Below, piece by piece: positions 35,157-44,245 of a DNA stretch of 64,000 bases. Source of the stretch: Sulfuriferula sp047300855. GTDB lineage: Bacteria > Pseudomonadota > Gammaproteobacteria > Burkholderiales > Sulfuriferulaceae. The stretch's first letter is position 1. Each line of letters starts with the position of its first letter. A program made the translations under genes and the position numbers. Under the pieces are notes generated by a model, which did not search any database, had not been told where the DNA came from, and worked only from the letters and a program-made list of their open reading frames with translations. The DNA is taken from the NCBI RefSeq assembly GCF_047300855.1, contig NZ_CP170197.1:3100001-3164000 (forward strand), in the 5' to 3' direction.

Positions 35157-37028
35157 ATGCCCGTCTATCGCTCACATACCACTACCCACGGTCGCAACAT
35201 GGCCGGCGCGCGCGCCCTGTGGCGCGCCACCGGCATGAAGGATGGCGATTTTGACAAGCCCATCATTGCTATTGCCAACTCGTTTACCCAGTTTGTGCCC
35301 GGCCATGTGCACCTGAAAGACATGGGGCAACTGGTGGCACGCGAAGTCGAAGCCGCCGGCGGGGTAGCCAAGGAATTCAACACCATCGCGGTGGACGATG
35401 GGATCGCCATGGGGCACGGCGGCATGCTGTATTCATTGCCATCGCGCGAACTGATCGCCGATTCGGTGGAGTACATGGTCAATGCCCACTGCGCCGATGC
35501 GCTGGTGTGCATTTCAAATTGCGACAAGATCACCCCCGGCATGCTGATGGCAGCGATGCGACTTAACATCCCTGTGGTATTCGTGTCCGGCGGCCCGATG
35601 GAATCCGGCAAGGTCACCATCCGCGGCAAGGTCGTCAAGCTCGACCTGGTGGATGCGATGGTATCGGCTGCCGATGCGCGCGAATCGGATGAGGACGTCA
35701 TGACCATGGAACGCTCCGCCTGCCCCACCTGCGGCTCGTGTTCCGGGATGTTCACCGCCAACTCGATGAACTGCCTCACCGAGGCATTGGGTCTGTCCCT
35801 GCCTGGTAACGGCTCGACGCTGGCCACGCATGCGGACCGCAAACAACTGTTTTTGCAGGCCGGACGCCTCATTGTCGATCTGGCAAAACGTCATTATGAG
35901 CAGGACGATTATTCGGTGCTGCCGCGTTCCATCGCCACGTTTGAGGCATTTGAAAACGCCATTGCGCTCGACATCGCCATGGGTGGTTCCACCAATACCG
36001 TGCTGCACCTGCTGGCGTCCGCCTTTGAGGGCGGCGTGCCGTTTACCATGAAGGATATCGACCGCATGTCGCGCAAGGTGCCCAATCTGTGCAAGGTGGC
36101 GCCTGCTTCGCAGCAATACCATATGGAAGACGTGCACCGCGCCGGCGGCGTAATGGCGATTCTGGGCCAGCTTGATCGCGCCGGACTGCTGCATCGTAAC
36201 CTGCCCACGGTGCACAGCAAAACCATGGCTGAGGCGCTGGAAAAGTATGATATATCGCGTACCGAAGATGCGGCAGTACGCCAGTTTTATCGTGCCGGCC
36301 CGGGTGGTGTGCCGACCCAGGTGGCGTTCAGCCAGGACAAGCGCTGGCCCGACCTGGACCTGGACCGCGCTGCGGGCTGTATTCGCGACAAGGAACACGC
36401 CTACTCACAGGATGGCGGACTGGCAGTTTTGCACGGCAATCTGGCGCTGGATGGTTGCATCGTCAAAACCGCCGGTGTGGATGAAAGCATTCTCAAATTT
36501 TCCGGTCCGGCGCGGATTTTTGAATCCCAGGATGCGGCCGTGGAAGCGGTGCTTGCTGACCAGGTCAAGGCCGGTGAGGTAGTACTGATTCGTTATGAAG
36601 GCCCCAAGGGCGGACCGGGAATGCAGGAAATGCTTTATCCTACCTCATACATCAAATCCAAAGGCCTTGGCAAAGTCTGTGCGTTGATTACCGATGGACG
36701 ATTTTCGGGTGGCACCTCGGGCTTGAGCATCGGCCATGTATCGCCCGAGGCGGCCGAAGGCGGCACCATCGGCCTGGTCGAGGAGGGTGACAGCATCGAA
36801 ATCGACATTCCCAATCGCAGCATCCACCTGGCCGTGAGCGACGCAGAACTGGCGCGCCGCCGTACGGCGATGCATGCCAGGGGCGACAAGGCGTGGCAAC
36901 CGGTAAAACGTGAGCGGTTCGTGTCTGTGGCGCTGCGCGCCTATGCAGCATTGACCACGAGCGCCGCTACCGGCGCGGTGCGTGATGTGACCCAGGTGGA
37001 ACGGCGTAACCGCAGCGATGTGCAATAA
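35157..37028 (+). CDS. ilvD: Dihydroxy-acid dehydratase
   Basis: This 623-residue Fe-S enzyme dehydrates 2,3-dihydroxy-isovalerate and its methyl homologue in valine, isoleucine and leucine synthesis. Cluster ligands lie in ISNCDKITPGM (about residue 123) and CPTCGSCSGMFTANSMNC (about residue 190). The C-terminal GRFSGGTSGLSIGHVSPEA segment is diagnostic. The ATG at 35157 gives the standard N-terminus; the frame remains open upstream only as an antisense shadow of lgt. Confidence 0.96.
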   Translation: MPVYRSHTTTHGRNMAGARALWRATGMKDGDFDKPIIAIANSFTQFVPGHVHLKDMGQLVAREVEAAGGVAKEFNTIAVDDGIAMGHGGMLYSLPSRELIADSVEYMVNAHCADALVCISNCDKITPGMLMAAMRLNIPVVFVSGGPMESGKVTIRGKVVKLDLVDAMVSAADARESDEDVMTMERSACPTCGSCSGMFTANSMNCLTEALGLSLPGNGSTLATHADRKQLFLQAGRLIVDLAKRHYEQDDYSVLPRSIATFEAFENAIALDIAMGGSTNTVLHLLASAFEGGVPFTMKDIDRMSRKVPNLCKVAPASQQYHMEDVHRAGGVMAILGQLDRAGLLHRNLPTVHSKTMAEALEKYDISRTEDAAVRQFYRAGPGGVPTQVAFSQDKRWPDLDLDRAAGCIRDKEHAYSQDGGLAVLHGNLALDGCIVKTAGVDESILKFSGPARIFESQDAAVEAVLADQVKAGEVVLIRYEGPKGGPGMQEMLYPTSYIKSKGLGKVCALITDGRFSGGTSGLSIGHVSPEAAEGGTIGLVEEGDSIEIDIPNRSIHLAVSDAELARRRTAMHARGDKAWQPVKRERFVSVALRAYAALTTSAATGAVRDVTQVERRNRSDVQ

Positions 37029-37034
37029 ATTTTT

Positions 37035-37655
37035 ATGAAAACCATTCTGATCGCCAATCCCAAGGGCGGCAGCGGCAAAACGACGCTGGCGACCAATATT
37101 GCCGGCTATCTGGCTGCAGCCGGTCAAACCGTGCGCTTGCTGGATATGGATCGCCAGCAGTCGGCCAGTGGCTGGTTGGCGTTGCGATCCGAAGCGCTCC
37201 CGCCGATCACGCTGTTTTCGGACAAGGTGGTCACCCATGCCGCGCACGAAGGCTGGCTGGTGATTGATTCACCCGCTGGCCTGCATGGCAAAAATCTTGA
37301 ACGCGCGCTGAAGCTGGTGGATCGGGTGGTCGTGCCCATCGCACCTTCGCTGTTCGACATGAGCGCCAGCAAGGACTTTCTGGATGTGCTGCAAACCGAA
37401 AAAGCGATACGCAAAGGCAGAATCTTTGTCGGCGTGGTAGGCATGCGCATGGCGCCACGTACGCTTGCAGCTGCTGCCCTCGAACAATTCCTGCAGGAAC
37501 TGGATATGCCGATACTGGCCTATCTGCGCGAAGCGCAGTTGTACGTGAATGCCGCCTTTGAGGGGAAATCGCTGTTTGATCTGCCGCCTTATCTGGCTGA
37601 GCGCGAACTTGAACAATGGCAGTATCTGCTGTCCTGGCTGGATGCCAAAGCTTGA
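37035..37655 (+). CDS. ParA/MinD-family ATPase
   Basis: This 206-residue P-loop ATPase has the deviant Walker A motif PKGGSGKTT at residues 9-17 and a Walker B-type segment WLVIDSPAG near residue 75. It is short and has no DNA-binding extension, like the solitary ParA-like proteins often annotated as cobyrinic acid a,c-diamide synthase. No ParB partner or centromere-like repeats are nearby, so chromosome partitioning is unlikely. It begins 6 bp after ilvD and is probably co-transcribed. Confidence 0.85.
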   Translation: MKTILIANPKGGSGKTTLATNIAGYLAAAGQTVRLLDMDRQQSASGWLALRSEALPPITLFSDKVVTHAAHEGWLVIDSPAGLHGKNLERALKLVDRVVVPIAPSLFDMSASKDFLDVLQTEKAIRKGRIFVGVVGMRMAPRTLAAAALEQFLQELDMPILAYLREAQLYVNAAFEGKSLFDLPPYLAERELEQWQYLLSWLDAKA

Positions 37656-37793
37656 TTACTGGTCCTTTATGGTAGATTTTACAATGGCTTGTGTAGCAAA
37701 TTGTACGGCTTGTGGACTGACGCAATTCAGGTAGTATTACTTCATCAACAGTAGTCCCATGTGATTTTTAACTAAACTAAGGAGAGCATAATT

Positions 37794-38110
37794 ATGAAGG
37801 CATGGATGGGCATTGTTACTGCCTCGATCATTGCGCTGGGCACAGGTTCTGCAGCTGCGGCAGATTCCGGTTTGTCGCTTGCGCAGAAAAACGCATGTAT
37901 GAGTTGCCACAGTGTGGACAAAAAATTGTCGGTCCGGCATTCAAAGACGTCGCCGCCAAATACAAAGGCGACAAGGGTGCTGAGGCCAGGCTGATCGAGA
38001 AGGTCAAGCGCGGCGGAGCAGGCGTATGGGGGCAGGTACCGATGCCACCTAACCCGCAAGTCAAGGATGCGGATTTGAAAACGATCGTGAGCTGGGTACT
38101 CAGCCTCTAA
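37794..38110 (+). pseudogene. Small c-type cytochrome gene with a one-base frameshift
   Basis: A good AGGAG site precedes the ATG at 37794. The first frame encodes a signal peptide ending near Ala23 and a heme motif CMSCH at residues 35-39, then goes out of register at the run of six A (37920-37925). Adding one A joins it to the second frame (IVGPAFKDVAAKYKG ... GQVPMPPNP ... TIVSWVLSL), giving a normal c8/c551-type monoheme cytochrome of about 105 residues with the axial Met in VPMPP. The rest of the protein looks well conserved, so a recent mutation, a homopolymer sequencing error or slippage-based expression are all possible. Confidence 0.8.
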
Positions 38111-38131
38111 GCTGGAACAGTCATCATCCCG

Positions 38132-38157
38132 GCCGGCTCTTGTAGCCGGCTTTTTTT
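38132..38157 (+). terminator. Intrinsic terminator after the small cytochrome gene
   Basis: The hairpin GCCGGCT-CTTGT-AGCCGGC is followed by seven T, about 20 bp after the cytochrome stop codon. Confidence 0.9.
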
Positions 38158-38256
38158 ATGCCTGCAGGCCGTTCTGTGAGTTGCGCCCAAGTCCCATTGC
38201 GTTCACGGCTTTTAGCGTTTGTGGTATAAGTTAAAGAAAATTTTGTGACGGAGAAC

Positions 38257-39411
38257 ATGTTGAAACCCATCGTAAATGCATTACTGGTCGCGGCAATGGC
38301 GGCATTGGTACTAGGTGGTTGTGGCAAACATGACGGCGCATCCTCCAACATCGTCAAGATTGGTTCAGTGTCGCCGCTCACCGGACCGCAGGCGCATCTT
38401 GGCAAGGACAACGAAAACGGCGCACGTCTGGCCGTGGATGAGATCAATGCTGCCGGCCTCACTCTGGGCGGCAAGAAAATGCATATTGACCTGTTGAGCG
38501 AGGACGATCAGGCCGATCCGAAGACCGCCACGACCGTCGCACAAAAACTGGTGGATAGTGGGGTTGTCGGCGTTATCGGCCACCTCAATTCCGGCTCTAC
38601 CATTCCTGCATCGACTATTTATCACGCCGCCGGCATCCCGCAGATATCGCCTTCCGCTACAGCCATTGCGTATACCGCACAAGGGTACAACACCGCGTTT
38701 CGCGTGATGACTAACGACGAACAGCAGGGTCATGTGCTGGGCCAGTATGCGGTCAATAAACTGGGTGCCAAAAAAATTGCGGTGATTGATGATCGCACTG
38801 CCTATGGTCAGGGGCTGGCAGATGAGTTCGCCAAGGCCGCCGGGGCGGCGGGTGCGGAAATTGTCGCGCGTGAATACACGACCGATAAATCTACCGATTT
38901 CATGTCTATTCTTACCTCGATCAAGTCCAAATCTCCCGATCTGGTGTTCTTCGCAGGTATGGATCCGCAGGCAGGTCCAATGGCCAGGCAAATGAGGCAG
39001 CTTGGATTGAAAACGCAACTGTTGGGCGGCGACGGCATGCAAACACCCGAATTCATCAAGCTGGCCGGTGCAGACGCTGAAGGCGCAATTGCTTCCAATC
39101 CTGGCCTGACTTTGGATTCCATGCCCGGTGGCAAGGCCTTCAAGGAAAAATTCACCGAGCGTTTTGGACCGATCCAGAATTACGCCCCTTATGCCTATGA
39201 TGCCGTGTATGTCATGGTGGAAGCCATGAAACGGGCTGATTCACCGGATCCGGCCAAATACCTGCCAGAGCTTGCCAAAACCGATTACCAGGGCGTGACT
39301 GGAAAAATCCGTTTTGACAGCAAAGGCGACGTGAGCGGCGGCGCGGTAACGCTATACCAGGTCAAGAATGGTGCCTGGCATCCGCTGGAAACCGTATTCA
39401 GCGGCAAGTAA
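38257..39411 (+). CDS. livJ: Branched-chain amino acid ABC transporter substrate-binding lipoprotein
   Basis: This 384-residue protein is the periplasmic binding component of a LivJ-type transporter. The signal peptide ends in the lipobox LGGC, so it is lipid-anchored rather than free. The two-lobe receptor fold is shown by VKIGSVSPLTGPQAHLGKD, GVVGVIGHLNSGSTIPAS and the C-terminal YAPYAYDAVYVMVEAM. The ATG at 38257 follows GGAG closely; an in-frame GTG at 38245 is an alternative start. The permease and ATPase genes follow in order. Ligand choice among leucine, isoleucine, valine or others is not certain. Confidence 0.9.
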   Translation: MLKPIVNALLVAAMAALVLGGCGKHDGASSNIVKIGSVSPLTGPQAHLGKDNENGARLAVDEINAAGLTLGGKKMHIDLLSEDDQADPKTATTVAQKLVDSGVVGVIGHLNSGSTIPASTIYHAAGIPQISPSATAIAYTAQGYNTAFRVMTNDEQQGHVLGQYAVNKLGAKKIAVIDDRTAYGQGLADEFAKAAGAAGAEIVAREYTTDKSTDFMSILTSIKSKSPDLVFFAGMDPQAGPMARQMRQLGLKTQLLGGDGMQTPEFIKLAGADAEGAIASNPGLTLDSMPGGKAFKEKFTERFGPIQNYAPYAYDAVYVMVEAMKRADSPDPAKYLPELAKTDYQGVTGKIRFDSKGDVSGGAVTLYQVKNGAWHPLETVFSGK

Positions 39412-39433
39412 GCGGTTTTCTCCAGCGCGCGGC

Positions 39434-40363
39434 ATGGATATTTTTGTTCAGCAGTTGATCAACGGTCTGGTGCTGGGCAGCGTGTACGCGCTGGTGGCTT
39501 TGGGCTACACCATGGTTTACGGCATCCTTGAATTGATCAACTTTGCCCACGGTGAAGTAACCATGATAGGCGCCATGGTTGCATTATCGGTGATCTCCGC
39601 GCTGGTTGGCAGCGGGGTGGAATTGCCCGGCGTGGTGATCGCTTTGCTTGGCTTATTGGCGGCGATCCCGGCGTGCATGGCGCTGGGCTTTACCATCGAG
39701 CGATTGGCTTACCGCCCTTTGCGCAATGCGCCGCGGCTGGCACCGCTGATTACCGCAATCGGGGTATCCATCGTGTTGCAGAATCTCGCCATGCTGATCT
39801 GGGGAAGGCAATATATTTCCTTTCCCCCTATCCTGCCGCAAGGCCGCCATCAATTGCTGGGCGCCAGCATCACCGATGTCCAAATCGTCATTCTTATTAC
39901 TTCCGTCGTGCTGATGCTGGGACTCACCATTCTGGTTAAAAGAACCCGTCTCGGGCGTGCCATGCGCGCCACGGCGCAATCGCCCCAGTTAGCCGGCCTG
40001 ATGGGAGTGAATGCCAACACAGTGATCTCGCTCACCTTTGTAATGGGCTCGGCCCTGGCTGCGGTGGCAGGTGTGATGGTGAGCGCCTATTATGGCCTCG
40101 CGCACTATTACATGGGATTCCTGCTGGGGCTCAAGGCATTCTCGGCGGCAGTGCTGGGTGGTATTGGCAATCTGGCAGGCGCCATGCTGGGCGGCCTGTT
40201 GCTGGGCGTGATCGAGAGTCTGGGCGCGGGTTATATCGGCGATTTCACCGGTGGCTTCCTGGGTAGCAATTATCAGGATGTATTCGCCTTCTTTGTGCTG
40301 ATCCTGGTGCTGGTATTCAGACCCTCCGGCCTGCTGGGCGAGCGTGTCGGCGAGCGCGCCTAA
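39434..40363 (+). CDS. livH: Branched-chain amino acid ABC transporter permease LivH
   Basis: This 309-residue integral membrane protein forms half of the transport channel. It has about eight hydrophobic segments, and LINGLVLGSVYALVALGYTM followed by NFAHGE near the N-terminus is the LivH signature. The EAA-like cytosolic loop is near RAMRATAQSPQLAGLMGVN. The ATG at 39434 is chosen because homologues start with MDIFVQQ-like sequence; the longer frame reads back into livJ. Confidence 0.94.
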   Translation: MDIFVQQLINGLVLGSVYALVALGYTMVYGILELINFAHGEVTMIGAMVALSVISALVGSGVELPGVVIALLGLLAAIPACMALGFTIERLAYRPLRNAPRLAPLITAIGVSIVLQNLAMLIWGRQYISFPPILPQGRHQLLGASITDVQIVILITSVVLMLGLTILVKRTRLGRAMRATAQSPQLAGLMGVNANTVISLTFVMGSALAAVAGVMVSAYYGLAHYYMGFLLGLKAFSAAVLGGIGNLAGAMLGGLLLGVIESLGAGYIGDFTGGFLGSNYQDVFAFFVLILVLVFRPSGLLGERVGERA

Positions 40364-40367
40364 GCCT

Positions 40368-41468
40368 ATGCCACGCAGCAAGCGCCAGGTCTGGTTAACC
40401 TTTATCGCGCTGGGAATGATGCTGGCCCTGCTGCCGTTCGCGGTGGATTTCGGGCTGGGGCGTTCCTGGGTGCGCATCATGGATCTGGCATTGCTGTATG
40501 TGATGCTGGCGCTGGGACTGAATATTGTGGTGGGCTACGCCGGGTTGCTCGACCTCGGCTACATTGCATTCTATGCGGTGGGTGCGTATTGCTACGCTTT
40601 ATTGTCTTCACCGCAATTTGGCTTGCACTTGCCGTTCTGGGCAGTGCTGCCCATTGGTGCGGCCGTGGCCGGCTTATTCGGCGTGCTGCTGGGTGCCCCC
40701 ACGCTGCGTCTGCGTGGCGATTACCTGGCCATTGTGACGCTTGGCTTTGGCGAGATCATCCGCATTTTTCTGAACAACCTCAATGCCCCACTGAATATCA
40801 CCAATGGTCCGCAGGGCATTAACCAGATCGATCCGGTGAGTCTGTGGGGAGTCTCACTGGGTAAAACCCATCAGCTGTTCGGAATCACCCTATCCGCGCC
40901 ACACCAGTATTACTTTCTGTTTTTGCTGCTTACCCTGCTGGTGGTATTTGTTTCACTGCGCCTGCAGGATTCCCGGATTGGCCGCGCCTGGGCGGCAATC
41001 CGCGAAGACGAGGTGGCTGCCGAAGCGATGGGCATCAATGTACGCAATATCAAGCTGCTGGCGTTTGCGATGGGCGCCACTTTCGGCGGCCTGGCAGGAG
41101 GTCTGTTCGCCGGATTCCAGGGCTTCATCAGCCCGGAGAGCTTCAATCTGATGGAATCGATCATGATTCTGTGCATGATCGTGCTGGGCGGCATGGGCAA
41201 TATTCCCGGCGTGATTCTGGGTGCGCTGCTGCTGACCGTATTGCCCGAGGCGCTGCGTTATACCGGCGACCTGCAGCGTGTGTGGCTGGGACACGTGGTG
41301 ATAGACCCCTCCGATTTGCGCATGTTGCTGTTCGGCATGGCCCTGATTCTGGTCATGCTGTTTCGCCCGGCCGGGCTGTTGCCGTCGCGTCAGCGCAAGC
41401 GCGAACTGGTTGCCGAGGGCGATATCGCGGTGCAGGAACAGGCCAGTGTCTATGATGCAAAGCGATAA
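40368..41468 (+). CDS. livM: Branched-chain amino acid ABC transporter permease LivM
   Basis: This 366-residue membrane protein is the second permease of the transporter. NIVVGYAGLLDLGYIAFYAVGAY near residue 55 and the loop GRAWAAIREDEVAAEAMGIN near residue 205 are typical of LivM. About eight to nine membrane segments are predicted by eye. The ATG at 40368 lies 4 bp after the livH stop. The C-terminus has a short charged cytosolic tail. Confidence 0.94.
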   Translation: MPRSKRQVWLTFIALGMMLALLPFAVDFGLGRSWVRIMDLALLYVMLALGLNIVVGYAGLLDLGYIAFYAVGAYCYALLSSPQFGLHLPFWAVLPIGAAVAGLFGVLLGAPTLRLRGDYLAIVTLGFGEIIRIFLNNLNAPLNITNGPQGINQIDPVSLWGVSLGKTHQLFGITLSAPHQYYFLFLLLTLLVVFVSLRLQDSRIGRAWAAIREDEVAAEAMGINVRNIKLLAFAMGATFGGLAGGLFAGFQGFISPESFNLMESIMILCMIVLGGMGNIPGVILGALLLTVLPEALRYTGDLQRVWLGHVVIDPSDLRMLLFGMALILVMLFRPAGLLPSRQRKRELVAEGDIAVQEQASVYDAKR

Positions 41469-41474
41469 TTGACG

Positions 41475-42245
41475 ATGTCCAAACTCATCCAGCTGGAGCA
41501 AATCAGCAAGCATTTTGGCGGGGTTCACGCGCTCAAAAAGGTCTCGCTGCAAGTGCACGAAGGCGAAATACTCGGACTGATCGGACCCAACGGTGCAGGT
41601 AAAACCACGCTGTTCAATATCCTCACCGGACTGTATACCCCCAGCAGCGGCAATATCGAATTCAAGCATTGTTCCATGCTGGGTATGAAACCGCATCAGG
41701 TACTCAAGCAGGGGATCGCACGCACCTTCCAGAATATCCGCCTGTTCGCCAACATGACGGCGCTGGAGAATGTCATGGTGGGGCGCCATGCGCGCACCCG
41801 CGCAGGGGTGGTCGGAGCGGTATTGCGCAACGCCGCCACACGGGCGGAGGAGGCAGCCATCGGCGCGCGTGCGCATGAGCTGCTCGAATGGGTGGGCATT
41901 GCCGGCCATGCCCACCGGCTGGCCAAGCATTTGTCATACGGGGATCAGCGCCGCCTGGAAATCGCCCGTGCGCTGGCCACCGATCCCCAAGTGCTGGCGC
42001 TGGACGAACCGGCGGCGGGCATGAATCCGGTAGAGCGCGACATACTCAAGCAGTTGATCCGCCGCATGCGCGACCAGCTGGGTTTGACAGTGTTGGTGAT
42101 CGAGCATGATGTGAAGCTGATAATGAGTCTGTGCGAGCGGATAGCCGTTCTCGATTTTGGCGAACTGATCGCGCAAGGTACGCCAGACGAGGTGCGCCAC
42201 GACCCGCGCGTCATCGCCGCCTATCTCGGCGGAGGGGCCAAATGA
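41475..42245 (+). CDS. livG: Branched-chain amino acid ABC transporter ATP-binding protein LivG
   Basis: This 256-residue ATPase has Walker A GPNGAGKTT near residue 38, the ABC signature LSYGDQRRLEIARAL near residue 154, and Walker B VLALDEPAAGMNP near residue 173. The H-loop is VIEHDVKLIMSLC. The NPVE after the D-loop and the BCA-type C-terminal tail fit LivG. The TGA overlaps the livF ATG by four bases. A TTG six bases upstream (41469) is a possible but less likely start. Confidence 0.95.
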   Translation: MSKLIQLEQISKHFGGVHALKKVSLQVHEGEILGLIGPNGAGKTTLFNILTGLYTPSSGNIEFKHCSMLGMKPHQVLKQGIARTFQNIRLFANMTALENVMVGRHARTRAGVVGAVLRNAATRAEEAAIGARAHELLEWVGIAGHAHRLAKHLSYGDQRRLEIARALATDPQVLALDEPAAGMNPVERDILKQLIRRMRDQLGLTVLVIEHDVKLIMSLCERIAVLDFGELIAQGTPDEVRHDPRVIAAYLGGGAK

Positions 42246-42952
42246 GTCTGTTATCCATTGAAAACCTGTCAGTTTCCTACGGCAACATCAAGGCGGTGCG
42301 TGGTGTCAGCCTGAAGGTGGATGAAGGCGAGCGGGTATGCCTGATCGGTGCTAACGGTGCGGGCAAAACCACTTTGCTCAAGGCGATCGCAGGGATGTTG
42401 CCGCCGGTCAAAGGCTCCGTGCACTTCGCCGGACAATCCATCACCCATAAACCCTCGTTTCAGATCGTGCGTTTAGGGTTGGCCATGGTGCCGGAAGGCC
42501 GCGGCATTTTTTCGCGCCTAACAGTGGCAGAGAATCTGGCCATGGGTGCCTATGCCAGGCGTGATGATGCCGCCGTGCGTCAGGAAACCGATGCCTTGTA
42601 CCAGCGTTTCGAACGCCTGGGAGAACGTCGCAACCAGCCTGCCGGCCAACTCTCCGGCGGCGAACAGCAAATGCTGGCGATCGGGCGCGCGCTGCTGTCG
42701 CGTCCGCGCCTGCTGCTGCTGGACGAGCCGAGCATGGGACTGGCGCCGATGATGGTGGAAAAGATTTTCGACACCTTGCGCGATATTGCTGCGCGCGGCG
42801 TCAGTATTTTCCTGGTCGAGCAAAATGCCCGTCTCGCCCTGGAAAGCTGTGATCGCGGCTATATCATGGCCAGTGGAAATATCACCGGCGCAGGTAGGGC
42901 AGCTACGCTGATGGATGATCCTGCGGTGCAGGAAGCGTATTTCGGCACTTGA
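42242..42952 (+). CDS. livF: Branched-chain amino acid ABC transporter ATP-binding protein LivF
   Basis: This 236-residue ATPase has Walker A GANGAGKTT near residue 34, the signature LSGGEQQMLAIGRALLSRP near residue 136, and Walker B LLLLDEPSMGLAP near residue 156, with H-loop FLVEQNARLALE. It completes the livJHMGF set. Its last 50 bp overlap, in antisense, the 3' end of the convergent 5-formyl-THF cyclo-ligase gene. Confidence 0.95.
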   Translation: MSLLSIENLSVSYGNIKAVRGVSLKVDEGERVCLIGANGAGKTTLLKAIAGMLPPVKGSVHFAGQSITHKPSFQIVRLGLAMVPEGRGIFSRLTVAENLAMGAYARRDDAAVRQETDALYQRFERLGERRNQPAGQLSGGEQQMLAIGRALLSRPRLLLLDEPSMGLAPMMVEKIFDTLRDIAARGVSIFLVEQNARLALESCDRGYIMASGNITGAGRAATLMDDPAVQEAYFGT

Positions 42953-43529
42953 AGCGATACAGCCCTCGCTCGGTCAGCACTGCATCGAGCGGCACATCCC
43001 AAGGGTCGTGCGGCAGCTCACCGCTGATACGCTGGCACTCGAACGCCACACCCACAAGAAATGGTTTGCGCCACACTTGCCGGCGTCGCAGATAGGCCAG
43101 GGTCGTGTCGTAGAAACCGCCCCCCATACCGATGCGATTGCCACCGTCGTCAAATCCCACCAGCGGCATAAACAGCAAATCCAGCTGGCGTGCATGCAAC
43201 TGCTGGGTGGTGGTGTTTTCCGGAATGCCAAAACGGTTGGCTACCCATGTTTGCCCCGCTTGCAGACGATTGAACCACAGCATCCTGCCGCGTCCGAATG
43301 ACAACATCGGCAAATAACACGCGCGTTTTAGCAACAGCGCGCGGTTGATCAAAGACAGGGTGCTGATTTCGGCGCCGTGGGCGAGATAAATGCCGATGCG
43401 TTGATAGCGGGTCAGCAAGCCATGACGCAGGGCATTGCGCGTCAAACCGGCGGCGGCGCGTCGGCGTTCGGTGCGACCGATGGCAGCGCGGCGCTGGCGC
43501 AGAGATTTACGCAGTTCGGATTTGTTCAT
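42903..43529 (-). CDS. 5-formyltetrahydrofolate cyclo-ligase
   Basis: This 208-residue enzyme (YgfA/MTHFS family) converts 5-formyl-THF to 5,10-methenyl-THF using ATP. The basic N-terminus (KSELRKSLRQRRAA) and the C-terminal motif RIGMGGGFYDTTL near residue 137 are characteristic. The last 15 or so residues lie in the overlap with livF and extend past the usual C-terminus, so this tail is probably lineage-specific. It lies just downstream of 6S RNA, the classical arrangement in which both are processed from one transcript. Confidence 0.92.
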   Translation of the reverse strand: MNKSELRKSLRQRRAAIGRTERRRAAAGLTRNALRHGLLTRYQRIGIYLAHGAEISTLSLINRALLLKRACYLPMLSFGRGRMLWFNRLQAGQTWVANRFGIPENTTTQQLHARQLDLLFMPLVGFDDGGNRIGMGGGFYDTTLAYLRRRQVWRKPFLVGVAFECQRISGELPHDPWDVPLDAVLTERGLYRFKCRNTLPAPQDHPSA

Positions 43530-43537
43530 GAGGGGGG

Positions 43538-43710
43538 TGCTCCCCGCGATGCAGTCTGGACGCTATCTTGAACCTGCGGTTCAAGGGGTCGCAGCGCAAG
43601 TACTTTAGGCACATTAACGTGTAACGCGCGCACCGGTACCAAAATGTAGCCGCAACCAGATCAAATTTATTGGTTCAAAGAATTCGCGGCCAAAGCAACA
43701 TCGCAGAGAG
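43538..43710 (-). ncRNA. ssrS: 6S RNA
   Basis: The interval between zapA and the cyclo-ligase gene holds a 6S RNA on the minus strand. The 5' end TCTCTGCGATGTT pairs with the 3' GCATCGCGGGGA to form the closing stem. The conserved CCTTGAACCGCAGGTTCAAG block near the 3' side (43568-43590) matches the 6S motif in E. coli. 6S RNA binds the sigma70 holoenzyme by mimicking an open promoter. Exact ends are approximate to a few bases. Confidence 0.9.
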
Positions 43711-43712
43711 CA

Positions 43713-44042
43713 TTAACTGGATTCTGGAGAAGCGAACAGCTCGTTTTGATCGGCCATCGCTTTGTCCAGCAACGCTTCCATGGAATTCATTCTACGCTTG
43801 ATGGCAGCGATGTCAAAACCCTTGTCCTGTCGTGAGGAAAGTAACTCGTAGGCGATATTCAGCCCCGCCATTACAGCAATCCGTTCAACCCCGATGACCT
43901 TGCCCTGCTCGCGTATTTCGCGCATTTTCTTATCCAGATAATCTGCGGCATGGAGTAAAGCTTCCTGCTCATCTGCCGGACAGGCGACACGAAATTCACG
44001 CCCCAGAATGTTGATATCCATACCTTTGCTATCGCGACTCAT
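43713..44042 (-). CDS. zapA: Cell division protein ZapA
   Basis: This 109-residue protein binds and bundles FtsZ at the division ring. The N-terminal part (DINILGREFRVACPADEQEALLHAADYLDKKM) is the ZapA fold and the C-terminal half is a coiled coil. Its ATG overlaps the stop of the upstream zapB-like gene by four bases. 6S RNA follows at once. Confidence 0.93.
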   Translation of the reverse strand: MSRDSKGMDINILGREFRVACPADEQEALLHAADYLDKKMREIREQGKVIGVERIAVMAGLNIAYELLSSRQDKGFDIAAIKRRMNSMEALLDKAMADQNELFASPESS

Positions 44043-44239
44043 GCTTCACCTTCGGGAATTTTTTCCAGCAAAGTTTCGATACGGACGCGTGCCTGCGTCA
44101 TGCGCTCTGCAAGCAGTTTTTTTTCGCCGGTTGCCGCAGCGATTTGCTGGCGCAGCTTCTGGTTCTCTGTACGCAGATTCTGGCACAATTGAGCCATCTG
44201 CTGAATTTTGGACTCGAGGGCGTTCAGTTCACTTTCCAT
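44039..44239 (-). CDS. ZapB-like coiled-coil protein (TIGR02449 type)
   Basis: This 66-residue, almost wholly coiled-coil protein is of the small type found directly before zapA. Leucines and glutamines occur in heptads from NALESKIQQM to TENQKLRQQI. The ATG at 44239 is chosen; a TTG at 44275 would be inside the promoter. No ribosome site is seen because the promoter -10 lies only seven bases upstream, so the mRNA may be leaderless. A role with ZapA in division is inferred from position. Confidence 0.8.
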   Translation of the reverse strand: MESELNALESKIQQMAQLCQNLRTENQKLRQQIAAATGEKKLLAERMTQARVRIETLLEKIPEGEA

Positions 44240-44245
44240 ACAGAC

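Noticed and set aside
37035..37655. Chromosome partition locus (ParA-like gene)
   Set aside because: No ParB gene and no parS-like repeats nearby; the protein is a short solitary ATPase.
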